This document shows, piece by piece, positions 1 to 8,026 of a DNA stretch of 64,000 nt; position 1 is the first letter of the stretch, and every line of letters begins with the position of its first letter. This stretch comes from JACRLV01 sp045863555 (GTDB taxonomy: Bacteria; Planctomycetota; Phycisphaerae; UBA1845; Fen-1342). The notes under the pieces are model-generated. The model ran no database searches, was not told the DNA's origin, and saw only the letters and a list, made by a program, of their open reading frames with translations. The translations under genes were made by a program, and so were the position numbers. The stretch is from NCBI GenBank assembly GCA_045863555.1, contig BTUU01000013.1, positions 108,170-172,169 on the forward strand. The letters run 5' to 3'.

Positions 1-1
1 C

Positions 2-469
2 CTCTGGAAGTCGTGGTGCGCGAAGTACCCGATCCGCAGCCTCGAGGACGGGCTGGCCGAGAATGACTGGGCGGGCTGGGCGAAGCTCACGCAGACGCTC
101 GGAAAGAACGTGCAGCTTGTGGGCGACGATCTGTTCGTCACGAACGTGAAATACCTCGCCCGCGGGATCCGCGAGCACTCCGCCAACGCGATCCTGGTGA
201 AGATCAACCAGATCGGCTCGCTGACCGAGACGTTCGACGCCGTCGATCTCGCGATGCGCAATTCCTTCGCCGCGGTCATCAGCCACCGCAGCGGCGAGAC
301 CGAGGACACGACCATCGCGGATATCGCGGTCGCGACGAACGCCGGGCAGATCAAGACCGGCAGCGCCAGCCGCAGCGACCGCATCGCGAAATACAATCGG
401 CTGCTGCGAATCGAGGAAGAACTCGGCGACGCCGCGGTCTACGGGGCGCAGTACTGGAACCGGGGGTAG
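2..469 (+). CDS. eno: Enolase, C-terminal part (cut by window edge)
   Basis: Enolase interconverts 2-phosphoglycerate and phosphoenolpyruvate in glycolysis, in the cytoplasm. Only the last 155 residues are present, open from base 2, so the start lies outside the window. Visible family motifs are SLEDGLAENDW, VGDDLFVTN (metal-site Asp), KINQIGSLTET with the catalytic Lys, SHRSGETED and GQIKTGS with the substrate-binding Lys. The reading frame ends four bases before an FtsB-like gene, an arrangement like the eno-ftsB pair of many proteobacteria. Family assignment is secure; nothing is visible about its promoter. Confidence 0.97.
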   Translation, partial: LWKSWCAKYPIRSLEDGLAENDWAGWAKLTQTLGKNVQLVGDDLFVTNVKYLARGIREHSANAILVKINQIGSLTETFDAVDLAMRNSFAAVISHRSGETEDTTIADIAVATNAGQIKTGSASRSDRIAKYNRLLRIEEELGDAAVYGAQYWNRG

Positions 470-473
470 GCGC

Positions 474-1028
474 GTGACCAGCCGCTCCAATCCGGCCGCG
501 ACGCTGCTCTTCTGGGCGATGATCCTCGTCGGCGGGGCGTCGCTCGCGGCGAGCCTGTGGCTGCCCGCGTGGCTGGAGCTGCGGCAGGCGCAGGCGAGCG
601 AGCGGGTGCGGCTCGAACTGCGCGACAGTCTGCGCGAGCACGTGACCGCACTCGACCTGCGGCGTGAACATCTGGAGAATGATCCGGCGTATATCGACCG
701 GCTGGCGCGGCGCGAGTTCGGCGAGGATGCGGCCCAGCGCGAGAGCATCACCGTGGAGGTCATCCCGCCGTCGCCCTCGGCCCAGCCGGCGTCGCAGCCC
801 ACCGAGCCGACCTGGGCGCTGGCGCTGGAGCAGCTCGCCCAGACGCACCCGGTCGTGCGCATGTACATCGACCCGACGACGCGCTGGAAAATCCAGGTGC
901 TCTCGGTGGTGCTCGTGCTCGCCGCGATTCTCTTCCTCGCCCGCCGGCCGACCGGCGAGGAGGCGGGTTCCGCCGCCGCGGATGTTCCGGCGGATCCTCC
1001 GGACACCGAGCCGGCGCACAGTCGCTGA
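474..1028 (+). CDS. Septum formation initiator (FtsB/DivIC-like) protein
   Basis: A 184-residue membrane protein with the FtsB/DivIC plan: a short cytoplasmic N-terminus, a membrane segment at about residues 9-31, then a charged heptad-like coiled coil (about 33-75) ending in an ENDPAYIDRLARREFG segment that resembles the FtsB/DivIC conserved tail. FtsB-type proteins link early and late division proteins at the septum. It starts at GTG, four bases after the enolase stop, so the two are probably co-transcribed. Unlike the roughly 100-residue FtsB it has a Pro/Ser-rich linker, a second hydrophobic segment (about 143-160) and an acidic tail. Family likely; exact role inferred from family and context. 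Confidence 0.78.
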   Translation: MTSRSNPAATLLFWAMILVGGASLAASLWLPAWLELRQAQASERVRLELRDSLREHVTALDLRREHLENDPAYIDRLARREFGEDAAQRESITVEVIPPSPSAQPASQPTEPTWALALEQLAQTHPVVRMYIDPTTRWKIQVLSVVLVLAAILFLARRPTGEEAGSAAADVPADPPDTEPAHSR

Positions 1029-1052
1029 CCTTCTATCATCGGGAGATTGCAG

Positions 1053-1835
1053 ATGCTGCGAATGACGACGATTCTGGTATTGCTCGTGTCGATGGCGGTG
1101 ATTGCGAGAGCGGAGATCGTGACGAAGACGATCGAATACAAGCATGGCGACGTGACGCTGAAGGGTTACCTCGCGTATGACGACAAGGTGGAGACGCCGC
1201 GGCCCGGCGTGATCGTCGTGCATGAGTGGTGGGGCCTGACCGAGCACATGAAGAAGATGACGCGCGACGTGGCCGCGCTGGGCTATGTCGCGTTTGCGGT
1301 CGACATGTACGGGGAGGGGGTTACGACCGATCAGACGGAGAAGGCGGCCGAACTCGCGGGCGGCATCCGCAAGGATCTCCAGACGTACCGCGACCGCGCG
1401 AAAGCGGGCTATGAGACGCTGGCGAAGATGGACATCGTCAACAGGAGTCACATCGCCGCGATCGGGTTCTGCTTCGGCGGCACGACGGTCCTGAACATGG
1501 CGTACAGCGGCCTCCCGCTCGCGGGCGTGGTCAGCTTCCACGGCAGTCTTGTCGCCCCCGAGGGCGAGGACCTCACGCGCATCAAGGCGCGGATCCTGGT
1601 TCTGCACGGGGCCGACGACCCGCTGGTCTCGCCGGAATCGATCAAGGCGTTTCACGAGGGCATGCGCAAGGCGAAGGCCGACTGGCAGATGATGTATTAC
1701 GGCGGTGCGGTGCACAGCTTCACCAACCCGACCGCCGACAAGACGGGCATCCCCGGCGTGAAATATGACGCGAAGACGGACAAGCGGGCGCGGCAGGCGA
1801 TGAAGGACTTTTTTGACGAGATTTTCGCGGATTAG
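1053..1835 (+). CDS. Secreted dienelactone hydrolase family protein
   Basis: An alpha/beta hydrolase of the dienelactone hydrolase family, about 260 residues. An N-terminal signal peptide (MLRMTTILVLLVSMAVIARA) suggests export to the periplasm. Family landmarks are VHEWWGL near the oxyanion region, the nucleophile Cys in IGFCFGG, Asp in GADDPLVSPE and His in GAVHSFTNP, so a full Cys-Asp-His triad is present. Start at ATG 1053 is chosen because GGGAG lies about seven bases upstream; a TTG two codons earlier is less likely. Natural substrate is unknown: members cleave lactones and esters. It stands alone, 24 bases after the FtsB-like gene. Confidence 0.88.
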   Translation: MLRMTTILVLLVSMAVIARAEIVTKTIEYKHGDVTLKGYLAYDDKVETPRPGVIVVHEWWGLTEHMKKMTRDVAALGYVAFAVDMYGEGVTTDQTEKAAELAGGIRKDLQTYRDRAKAGYETLAKMDIVNRSHIAAIGFCFGGTTVLNMAYSGLPLAGVVSFHGSLVAPEGEDLTRIKARILVLHGADDPLVSPESIKAFHEGMRKAKADWQMMYYGGAVHSFTNPTADKTGIPGVKYDAKTDKRARQAMKDFFDEIFAD

Positions 1836-1876
1836 CCGATAACCGCGGCTGGCGCCTTTTCATCCGGTACCTGGAA

Positions 1877-1893
1877 TCGCGTCTACGACGCGA
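1877..1893. terminator. Short perfect hairpin after the hydrolase gene
   Basis: TCGCGTC and GACGCGA form a perfect 7-bp stem around TAC, 42 bases after the hydrolase stop. No T-run follows, so this is only a candidate terminator or processing site. Confidence 0.35.
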
Positions 1894-1999
1894 CCCGGTT
1901 GTCGTATTCGGCTCTATCCCGAAGTTCGACCCTTTGAGTGCCGGTTCGGCCCCGCTTCACGCTACGATAGCGCCAGGGCGAGGGATAGGAGGCATTCCA

Positions 2000-3313
2000 A
2001 TGAAGATCCGCTCGATCGGCCTGGTCGCGCTGGGGCTCGGCCTGTTACCCGACGCCCTGGGCCAGCTCGATTTCACGCTGAACACGATGCTCGCCGACGG
2101 CATGTGGAACAACCCTACCTCGATCGCCGTCGACAGCGCCGGTGTCATCCACGTCGCGTTCATGACGCAGTTCGACACCGACAGCAACACCAAGGAAATC
2201 TGGTACGCCAGCGACGCCGGCGGTGAGTGGACCTTCGAGCAGATCACCGACAACGCGGTGCGCGAGGAATTCCCCAGCCTGACGCTCGACGCGGCGGAGA
2301 ACGTCCATATCGCGTTTCACACCGGGGTCACGACGTCGAACAAGATTCGCTACACCAACAACGTCGCCGTGGCGTTCATCGAGCCGATCGACATCACCGG
2401 GTCGGGCTTCGTGATCGTCGAACACGCGGTCGACAGCGCCGGCAACGTGCACTTCGCGTTCCAGGACCAGATCTCCGGCACGTCGATCACCGACGTCTAT
2501 TACCGCATGTGGTCGCCGACGACCGGCCTGGGCCCCCTGCTGAATCTCTCGAACACACCAACCACGCGCGAATTGCAGGCCGACATCGCCGTCGATTCGC
2601 TCGACGTCGTCCACGTCGTCTTCCGCGGCGGCAGCATCTCCAGCGGCCCGCTCACGTACATGAATAACTCGACCGGCAGCTTCGTCAGCCTGCCGACAGG
2701 CGTCGCCGTCGCCGACGACCCGCTGATCGAGATCGACGAGGCCGACAGAATCACGATCGTGTACGAAGCCGGGGATGCGCTCTACCTGATCGAATCGCTG
2801 CCCGGCGGCGGCTTCACCTCGCCGCTGCTGCTGACGACCGCGCCGGGGCTTTACCGTCCGGCGTTCATGGACAAGTTCGCCATCGACGCAGACGGCCGCC
2901 GGCACATCGCCTTCGTCTCGAACGTCAACACGCAGGGCGCGTTCGTCATCTCCGAGGGCCAATCCGGCTTCTCGCCGCCGCAGCTCATCGAAAACCCCAC
3001 CGGCAGCAAGGTGGGCACGTCGATCGCCGTAAACGCGGCCGGGCGAATGGCCCTGACCTACCAGTTCGGCTACGTCGTCGACGACATCGTCCAGGCCGAC
3101 ATCCGGCTCGGCACGGCGCAGCTCGGCGGCGGCTGCACCGGCGATCTCGACGGCGATGGCGATGTCGACCTGCCCGATCTCGCGACGCTGCTTTCGAATT
3201 TCGGCCGAAGCGGCGATGCGGGCCCGGCCGACGGCGACACGGATGGCGACCTGGACGTCGATCTGGCGGATTTAGCCACGCTTCTGTCGAATTTCGGCTC
3301 GGCGTGCCCCTGA
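2000..3313 (+). CDS. Secreted protein with BNR-like repeats and dockerin-like tail
   Basis: A 437-residue exported protein. The start at ATG 2000 is set by AGGAGG eight bases upstream and a signal peptide (MKIRSIGLVALGLGLLPDALG). The body has repeating stretches such as SIAVDSAGVIHVAF, LDAAENVHIAF and AVDSAGNVHFAF, spaced about 45-50 residues, resembling bladed BNR/sialidase-type propeller repeats. The last about 60 residues hold two dockerin-like calcium loops (DLDGDGDVDLPDL and DTDGDLDVDLADL), each followed by LLSNFG, ending in CP. No cohesin partner is visible. Function unknown; cell-surface or extracellular placement is inferred. A TACGAT box at 1963-1968 could be its -10 element. Confidence 0.85.
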   Translation: MKIRSIGLVALGLGLLPDALGQLDFTLNTMLADGMWNNPTSIAVDSAGVIHVAFMTQFDTDSNTKEIWYASDAGGEWTFEQITDNAVREEFPSLTLDAAENVHIAFHTGVTTSNKIRYTNNVAVAFIEPIDITGSGFVIVEHAVDSAGNVHFAFQDQISGTSITDVYYRMWSPTTGLGPLLNLSNTPTTRELQADIAVDSLDVVHVVFRGGSISSGPLTYMNNSTGSFVSLPTGVAVADDPLIEIDEADRITIVYEAGDALYLIESLPGGGFTSPLLLTTAPGLYRPAFMDKFAIDADGRRHIAFVSNVNTQGAFVISEGQSGFSPPQLIENPTGSKVGTSIAVNAAGRMALTYQFGYVVDDIVQADIRLGTAQLGGGCTGDLDGDGDVDLPDLATLLSNFGRSGDAGPADGDTDGDLDVDLADLATLLSNFGSACP

Positions 3314-3375
3314 GGTCCTGCGCGGGGTACAATCGGCGCGGGCGTTCGAAGAGAGCTCAACCGAAGGGAGCGCGG

Positions 3376-5469
3376 GTGACGCCGAGTCTCGCACAGCGCG
3401 TCTCCGAGGAACTGCTGCCGCGCGTCAAGCAGCCGGCGCAGTACATCGGCGGCGAATTCAATCAGCTCGTGAAGCCCGGCGACTGGGCCGTGGCCGAGCT
3501 GCGCGTCGCGATTGCATTCCCCGATACGTATGCGATCGGCATGTCGCATCTCGGCTGCCAGATCCTGTATTGGCTGTGCAACCACACGCCCGGCGTCTGT
3601 GCCGAGCGCGTCTTCGCCCCGTGGACGGACGCCGAAGCGGTGATGCGCGAGCGCGAGATTCCGCTTTTCACGTGGGATACCCGCCAGCCCGCGGCAGAAG
3701 CCGACATCTTCGCCATCTCGCTGCAATACGAGATGTGCTTCACGAGCGTGCTGAATCTGCTCGACCTCGCCGGCATCCCGCTGACGCACGCGGAGCGGAT
3801 GGCGACGCGGCCGGAGGGCGGCGGCGATTGGCCGCTCGTGATCGTCGGCGGGCCGCAGGCGGATAACCCCGAGCCGATGGCCGATTTCGTCGACCTCGTC
3901 GTTCTCGGCGATGGCGAACACTCGATGGCGGCGATCCTCGAAGCGGTGCGCGAGTACAAGCGCGAGGGCGTCTCGCGGCCGGAGATGATCCTGCGGATGG
4001 CGCGGCGATTTTCGTGGATCTACGCGCCGAATCTGTACGAGATCAGTTATCACGCCGACGGGACGATTGCGGGGATGATCCCGAAGCACGACAGTCTGCC
4101 GACGCGGATCGATCGCTGCAAGACGCCGGACTTCGACGCAGTGCCGTTTCCGACGCGGCCGATCGTGCCGTGGATCCCCGTGGTCCACGACCGCATCGGC
4201 ATCGAGATCATGCGCGGCTGCCCGCAGGTCTGCCGCTTCTGCCACGCGGGTTACACCAAGCGGCCGCTGACGCTGCGCAGTGTCGACCGCATCCTCGAAA
4301 TTGCCGAGGAGGCGTACTGGGCGACGGGGCAGCACGAAATCGGCCTGCTCTCGCTCAGCACGGCGGATTATCCCTATCTGAAGGATCTCGCGGCGCGGTT
4401 CAACGAGCGGTTCGGGCCGCGGCACGTGAACATGAGCTTCCCGTCGCTGCGCATCGACAAGATGCTCCAGCACATCCCGTGGATGGGCAGCGCCGTGCGC
4501 AAGGGCTCGATCACGATGGCAGTCGAGGCGGCGAAGGATGACATGCGGGCGGCCATCCGCAAGAAGGTCACCGACGGCAACCTGCTCGACGGCGTCCGCG
4601 AGGTATACAAGGCCGGCTGGAATCGGGTGAAGCTGTATTTCATGTCCGGCTTTCCCGGCGAGCGCGACGAGGACATCTATGGCATCTGGGAGGTCGCCAA
4701 CGCGGTCAGCCTCGCCCGGCGCGACACCGGCAAGCCGCCGGCGGACGTGAACGCGAGCGTGGGGTGGCTGGTGCCCAAGCCGTTTACGCCGCTGCAATGG
4801 ATGGCCCAGCCGCGGGTGGAGTACTTCCTTTCGGTGCGCGACAAGCTGCGCGGGCTGTCGCGGCCGGGGCGGCGCGGTGCGCCGGTCGTGGTCGACGGCG
4901 GGGCGGGCGGGTACGGCTCGACGGCGGCAATGATGGCCGAAAACGACGACAGTCGTGGGGGACCGGTCTCCGACCGGTCTTCTACTCGGCCCGGCACCCA
5001 CCCCGATGGACTCTCCGCCCCTCTGGACTCTTCACGCCGAAAAGACCGGCCGGAGGCCGGTCCCCCATTCGCCAGCCGCGCCCACGTCGGCGGCCGGTGG
5101 AACGGGCGCAAGTCGGCGGTGAAGATCACGACGCACGACCCGCGGCGGTCGATCCTCGAAGGCGTCATGGCCCGCGGCGACCGCCGCCTCGGTCCGGCGA
5201 TCCTCGAAGCCTTCCGCCTCGGCGCTCGCCTCGACGCCTGGGACGAGTGCTACCGCGACGACATCTGGCAGGCGGCCTTCGCGGCCGCGGGCATCGACCC
5301 GGCCTGGTACGCCCACCGCGAACGGAGCTTCGACGAGATCCTGCCGTGGGACCACATCGGCCTGCACATGCGACGCGGCTATCTCGAAGAAAGCTACGAC
5401 GGCATGTTTGAGACGATCCACGTCGAAAAGCCGGCCGCGGGTGTGACGTCGCTGCCGATTGCACGATGA
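3376..5469 (+). CDS. B12-binding/radical SAM protein (TIGR03960-like)
   Basis: A 697-residue radical SAM protein with an N-terminal cobalamin-binding-like half (AFPDTYAIGMSHLGCQILYW) and a radical SAM core whose 4Fe-4S site is CPQVCRFC (Cx3Cx2C). It resembles the family in which this unit is followed by or fused to DUF2344, including the signature AWYAHRERSFDEILPWDHI near the end; here no DUF2344 part is present. GTG 3376 is chosen because GAAGGGAG lies just upstream. Between the radical SAM domain and the C-terminal signature the gene carries an in-frame palindromic insertion (4957-5066) that adds about 37 low-complexity residues. Reaction unknown; members are sometimes linked to tRNA or nucleotide modification, which is not shown here. 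Confidence 0.85.
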   Translation: MTPSLAQRVSEELLPRVKQPAQYIGGEFNQLVKPGDWAVAELRVAIAFPDTYAIGMSHLGCQILYWLCNHTPGVCAERVFAPWTDAEAVMREREIPLFTWDTRQPAAEADIFAISLQYEMCFTSVLNLLDLAGIPLTHAERMATRPEGGGDWPLVIVGGPQADNPEPMADFVDLVVLGDGEHSMAAILEAVREYKREGVSRPEMILRMARRFSWIYAPNLYEISYHADGTIAGMIPKHDSLPTRIDRCKTPDFDAVPFPTRPIVPWIPVVHDRIGIEIMRGCPQVCRFCHAGYTKRPLTLRSVDRILEIAEEAYWATGQHEIGLLSLSTADYPYLKDLAARFNERFGPRHVNMSFPSLRIDKMLQHIPWMGSAVRKGSITMAVEAAKDDMRAAIRKKVTDGNLLDGVREVYKAGWNRVKLYFMSGFPGERDEDIYGIWEVANAVSLARRDTGKPPADVNASVGWLVPKPFTPLQWMAQPRVEYFLSVRDKLRGLSRPGRRGAPVVVDGGAGGYGSTAAMMAENDDSRGGPVSDRSSTRPGTHPDGLSAPLDSSRRKDRPEAGPPFASRAHVGGRWNGRKSAVKITTHDPRRSILEGVMARGDRRLGPAILEAFRLGARLDAWDECYRDDIWQAAFAAAGIDPAWYAHRERSFDEILPWDHIGLHMRRGYLEESYDGMFETIHVEKPAAGVTSLPIAR
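4957..5066. repeat. REP/MITE-like palindromic element inside a gene
   Basis: Two 25-base arms, 4957-4981 and 5042-5066, are inverted copies with only two mismatches, enclosing a 60-base centre. The outer ends are GGGGG and CCCCC, and each arm is itself built from ACCGG/CCGGT words. The 110-base element lies inside the radical SAM gene and stays open in that frame, where it encodes Arg/Ser/Pro/Gly-rich sequence unlike the conserved flanks. This fits a short non-autonomous repeat inserted into an inter-domain linker. No transposase is nearby. Confidence 0.75.
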
Positions 5470-5488
5470 AGTCGACCGACGAGACCGC

Positions 5489-5494
5489 TACAAT
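5489..5494 (+). promoter_or_regulatory. Candidate -10 box of the DUF433/DUF5615 pair
   Basis: TACAAT lies 21 bases before the DUF433 start and just before its AAGGAG ribosome site (5501-5506). No clear -35 hexamer is seen. Confidence 0.4.
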
Positions 5495-5515
5495 GAAACA
5501 AAGGAGCCGGGCGCG

Positions 5516-5764
5516 ATGAACCCATTCGATCGGATCACGATCGATCCGCAGATCATGCAGGGCAAACCGTGCGTGCGCGGCATGCGGATCACCGTATCGC
5601 TGGTCGTCAATCTCGTCGCCGCCGGGATGACGAGGGACGAGATCATCCGCAACTATCCCGATCTGGAACCCGAGGACATCAGCCAGTGCCTGTCGTACGC
5701 GTCGTGGGCGGTGGATGAAGAGGTGATGCCCTTCGACGGACCGATCCATGCGCTTCCTGGCTGA
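5516..5764 (+). CDS. DUF433 family antitoxin-like protein
   Basis: An 82-residue protein with the DUF433 pattern: ITIDPQIMQGKPCVRGMRITVSLVV, then a helix-turn-helix-like stretch (GMTRDEIIRNYPDLEPEDISQCLSYASW). DUF433 proteins are small DNA-binding partners of PIN-like toxins. ATG 5516 is chosen because AAGGAG lies ten bases upstream. Its end overlaps the next gene by 17 bases, so translation is probably coupled. By analogy with such pairs it should bind and silence the downstream protein and repress its own promoter; this is inference from the family and arrangement. Confidence 0.85.
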   Translation: MNPFDRITIDPQIMQGKPCVRGMRITVSLVVNLVAAGMTRDEIIRNYPDLEPEDISQCLSYASWAVDEEVMPFDGPIHALPG

Positions 5765-6146
5765 CATGGGCATATCGATCGACGTTGTTTCCGGGCTTCG
5801 GAATGACGGACATGACGTTGTGCACCTGGCTGAAGAACGACTCCATCGCCTCCCCGACGACGAGGTTCTGCGGAAGGCCGCGAACGAACAGCGGATTCTG
5901 CTCGCGCACGACCTCGATTTCAGCCGCCTGCTCGCCATCCTTCAGGGATCGACGCCAAGCGTAGTTTCGTTCCGACTTCGACAGATGACGCCGCTCAATG
6001 TGCTGAAACACCTGCGATCGGTGATTCACCGTTGGCAGGTCGAGCTGATGGCTGGCGCTCTCGTCAGCGTGCGTGAAGGGGCTGCGAGATGCCGGCTGCT
6101 GCCTCTTGGCAATCGCGAGACTGACTCTGGCGACCAGCCGGGCTAA
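5748..6146 (+). CDS. DUF5615 PIN-like toxin candidate
   Basis: A 132-residue protein beginning MRFLADMGISIDVVSGLRNDGHDVVHL, followed by DDEVLRKAANEQRILLAHDLDFSRLL, the conserved blocks of the DUF5615 (Mut7-C-like, PIN-fold) family. Acidic residues at positions 6, about 46 (DDE) and in AHDLDF would form the metal site expected of an RNase. It overlaps the DUF433 gene by 17 bases, the usual antitoxin-toxin order. The last about 25 residues are Arg/Gly-rich and less typical, perhaps a frame extension beyond the domain. Toxin activity is inferred, not shown. Confidence 0.82.
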   Translation: MRFLADMGISIDVVSGLRNDGHDVVHLAEERLHRLPDDEVLRKAANEQRILLAHDLDFSRLLAILQGSTPSVVSFRLRQMTPLNVLKHLRSVIHRWQVELMAGALVSVREGAARCRLLPLGNRETDSGDQPG

Positions 6147-6192
6147 TCGCGCGGTCCCGCGATGGCGCTCACCCACATGAGGAGACCTGTCG

Positions 6193-6522
6193 ATGGCTGC
6201 CACGAGAAAACCGACGTTGGACGCCGTCGAGATTCTGCATCGCCGCTACTTCGCGGGGCGGCCGAAGCGCCTGGCCGAACTGGAAGAGGCGCGGGCGGGC
6301 GCGGACGTAGCCCGCAAGGTCTTCGAACTTCGAGGCGCTGCCGGGTTGACGCAGAGGCAACTCGCGAAGCTCGTCGGAACGACTGCGTCGGTCATCAGCC
6401 GGCTTGAAGACGCTGATTACAAGGGGCACTCCCTTTCCATGCTCCGGCGAATCGCCGCGGCGCTGGATCGTCGTGTCGAAATCCGGTTCGTGCCGCTGAA
6501 GGCAGTGACGCGGTCGGCGTAG
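6193..6522 (+). CDS. XRE-family helix-turn-helix protein (HigA-like)
   Basis: A 109-residue protein with a clear XRE/Cro helix-turn-helix at about residues 46-90 (LRGAAGLTQRQLAKLVGTTASVISRLEDADYKG). The N-terminal part (EILHRRYFAGRPKRLAELEEARAGADVARKV) is like HigA-type antitoxins. AGGAG at about 6180 sets the ATG. It follows the DUF433/DUF5615 pair by 46 bases and has no obvious toxin partner of its own on either side. It may be a solitary antitoxin or a regulator of the small island around it. Confidence 0.8.
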   Translation: MAATRKPTLDAVEILHRRYFAGRPKRLAELEEARAGADVARKVFELRGAAGLTQRQLAKLVGTTASVISRLEDADYKGHSLSMLRRIAAALDRRVEIRFVPLKAVTRSA

Positions 6523-6548
6523 AGCGGGAACTCGCACAAACACCGTGA

Positions 6549-6893
6549 ATGGAAGCGGGAAACGCCATGACGCTGGCCCACCTGGTTGACAAGCTCGCGA
6601 TACTCGTCGCATTTGGTGTCCCGATCGCTCTCATCTGGCGCTGGCGTCTCGTCGGCGAAGTCGCCGGAGCGGCCGTCACCTGGCTGGTCATGTCGATCAT
6701 CGGTCCGATCCTGTCCTGGCTCGACCCCGACCGTGACAACGCGATGCTCGATGCACTGACGCTATACCTCGCGCCAATCTTCGCGGTCGGCTACTGCGGT
6801 TTGGTCTGGGTCTGTGTCCTTTTGATTAAGTCGGTGGCTCGGCGACGACGCGCGGCATCGCCAACGGGCGCCACGCCGTCGTCCTCGCTTTGA
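6549..6893 (+). CDS. Small integral membrane protein, unknown
   Basis: A 114-residue protein not recognised as any family. It has about three hydrophobic segments: LVDKLAILVAFGVPIALIW, LVGEVAGAAVTWLVMSIIGPILSW, and LYLAPIFAVGYCGLVWVCVLLI, with an Arg-rich tail (ARRRRAA) that should be cytoplasmic. An alternative start six codons later (6567) has a slightly better ribosome site (GCGGGAA). It lies 26 bases after the XRE gene on the same strand and might be co-transcribed. Function unknown. Confidence 0.6.
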   Translation: MEAGNAMTLAHLVDKLAILVAFGVPIALIWRWRLVGEVAGAAVTWLVMSIIGPILSWLDPDRDNAMLDALTLYLAPIFAVGYCGLVWVCVLLIKSVARRRRAASPTGATPSSSL

Positions 6894-6941
6894 GGACCGT
6901 AGTTTCACTCGTTTTAGCGCAGCGCGACATAGAGAAGGCCA

Positions 6942-6947
6942 TAGACT
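6942..6947 (+). promoter_or_regulatory. -10 box for a leaderless DUF2071 transcript
   Basis: TAGACT sits exactly six bases before ATG 6954 and no Shine-Dalgarno sequence is present, which would place transcription start at the A of the start codon. The -35 region has no strong match. Confidence 0.5.
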
Positions 6948-6953
6948 GTAGCA

Positions 6954-7733
6954 ATGGCCCTCATTGCACCGTCCATTTATGGCCTCATCCGCCGCCGAAT
7001 CCTCGTGAACTACCGCGTCGACCCAACAGTCATGCAGCGACATCTGCCGACGTCGATGCGACCAAGGCTGCACGCCGGATTTGCGATCGCGGGCATCTGC
7101 CTGATCCGGCTCGAAGAGATCCGTCCGGCGGGGTTTCCGCGTCTCCTGGGCGTTTCGAGCGAGAACGCGGCGCATCGCGTCGCCGTATGCTGGCGCGACT
7201 CGGCCGACGAGCCGCACGAGGGTGTGTTTATTCCGCGGCGCGACACCGGCTCATACCTGAACCACCTTGCCGGCGGCCGACTGTTTCCCGGAGAGCACCA
7301 CCTCGCGGACTTCGACGTCGAAGACGATGGCATGCGGGTGACGATGGCCATCCGCAGCCGTGACGGTCGGATGCGTGTCGAACTGAGTGGTGGCGAAATC
7401 GACTCGCTCCCGTCCGATTCCTGCTTCGGATCGCTGGCCGACGCCTCCGCGTTCTTCGAGGGAGGCTGTATCGGGTATTCCTCCCGGCGCGACTGCTGCG
7501 ATCTGGACGGGATCGAACTTCAGACAGATGGTTGGCGTGTTCGGCCGCTGGCGGTCGATCGGGTTGCTTCATCGTATTTCGATGATCGGACGAACTTTCC
7601 GTCGGGAAGCATCGCGTTCGATCACGCGTTGATCATGCGGAATGTGCAGCATCGGTGGGTAGCCGTCCCCGATGGAGCTGCGGCAAAACCGACGCTCCAC
7701 ACGCATGAGGTGACCCGACGAATACCGTCATAA
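6954..7733 (+). CDS. DUF2071 (YqjF-like) family protein
   Basis: A 259-residue protein resembling DUF2071, an acetoacetate-decarboxylase-like fold: it opens with LIRRRILVNYRVDPTVMQRHLPTSMRPRLHAGFAIAGICLIRL and contains SSENAAHRVAVCW and SYLNHLAGGRLFPGEHH, typical conserved blocks. Enzymatic activity is not established for the family. There is no ribosome site; a TAGACT box six bases before ATG suggests a leaderless message. It stands among small accessory genes without a clear operon. Confidence 0.8.
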   Translation: MALIAPSIYGLIRRRILVNYRVDPTVMQRHLPTSMRPRLHAGFAIAGICLIRLEEIRPAGFPRLLGVSSENAAHRVAVCWRDSADEPHEGVFIPRRDTGSYLNHLAGGRLFPGEHHLADFDVEDDGMRVTMAIRSRDGRMRVELSGGEIDSLPSDSCFGSLADASAFFEGGCIGYSSRRDCCDLDGIELQTDGWRVRPLAVDRVASSYFDDRTNFPSGSIAFDHALIMRNVQHRWVAVPDGAAAKPTLHTHEVTRRIPS

Positions 7734-7770
7734 GCAACTCGGTCGGCTTACAGCTGCGGAAACGAACGCG

Positions 7771-7983
7771 ATGAGTCCACTCGATTTCGCATTCTTGAAC
7801 TCGTCCATTCCGTGGCTGTGCTTTGGAGCCGGATATTGCCTGTTTGTAGTGATTGTCCTCCTGGCGCGGCGCACGCCGCAGGATCCACGCTACTGTCTGA
7901 AATGCTCGTATGACTTGACGGGCAACACCAGCGGCCGATGCCCGGAGTGCGGTGAGCCGGTCGAACCAGCTGTACGACGATAA
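7771..7983 (+). CDS. Small membrane protein with CPECG zinc ribbon
   Basis: A 70-residue protein: one membrane helix (about residues 13-34, WLCFGAGYCLFVVIVLLA) followed by a four-Cys zinc ribbon CLKC..CPEC with the spacing YCLKCSYDLTGNTSGRCPECG. The same CxYxLxGxxxGxCPECG knuckle recurs in the proteins at 8027-8638 and 54677-55624, a pattern common in planctomycetes. It ends close to and convergent with the second such gene. Role unknown; a cytoplasmic metal-binding or protein-contact module at the membrane is the most that can be said. Confidence 0.72.
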   Translation: MSPLDFAFLNSSIPWLCFGAGYCLFVVIVLLARRTPQDPRYCLKCSYDLTGNTSGRCPECGEPVEPAVRR

Positions 7984-8026
7984 AGTCGTCGGCAAGCTCG
8001 CCGAATCGATGCCTGTCGGTTCGCCC

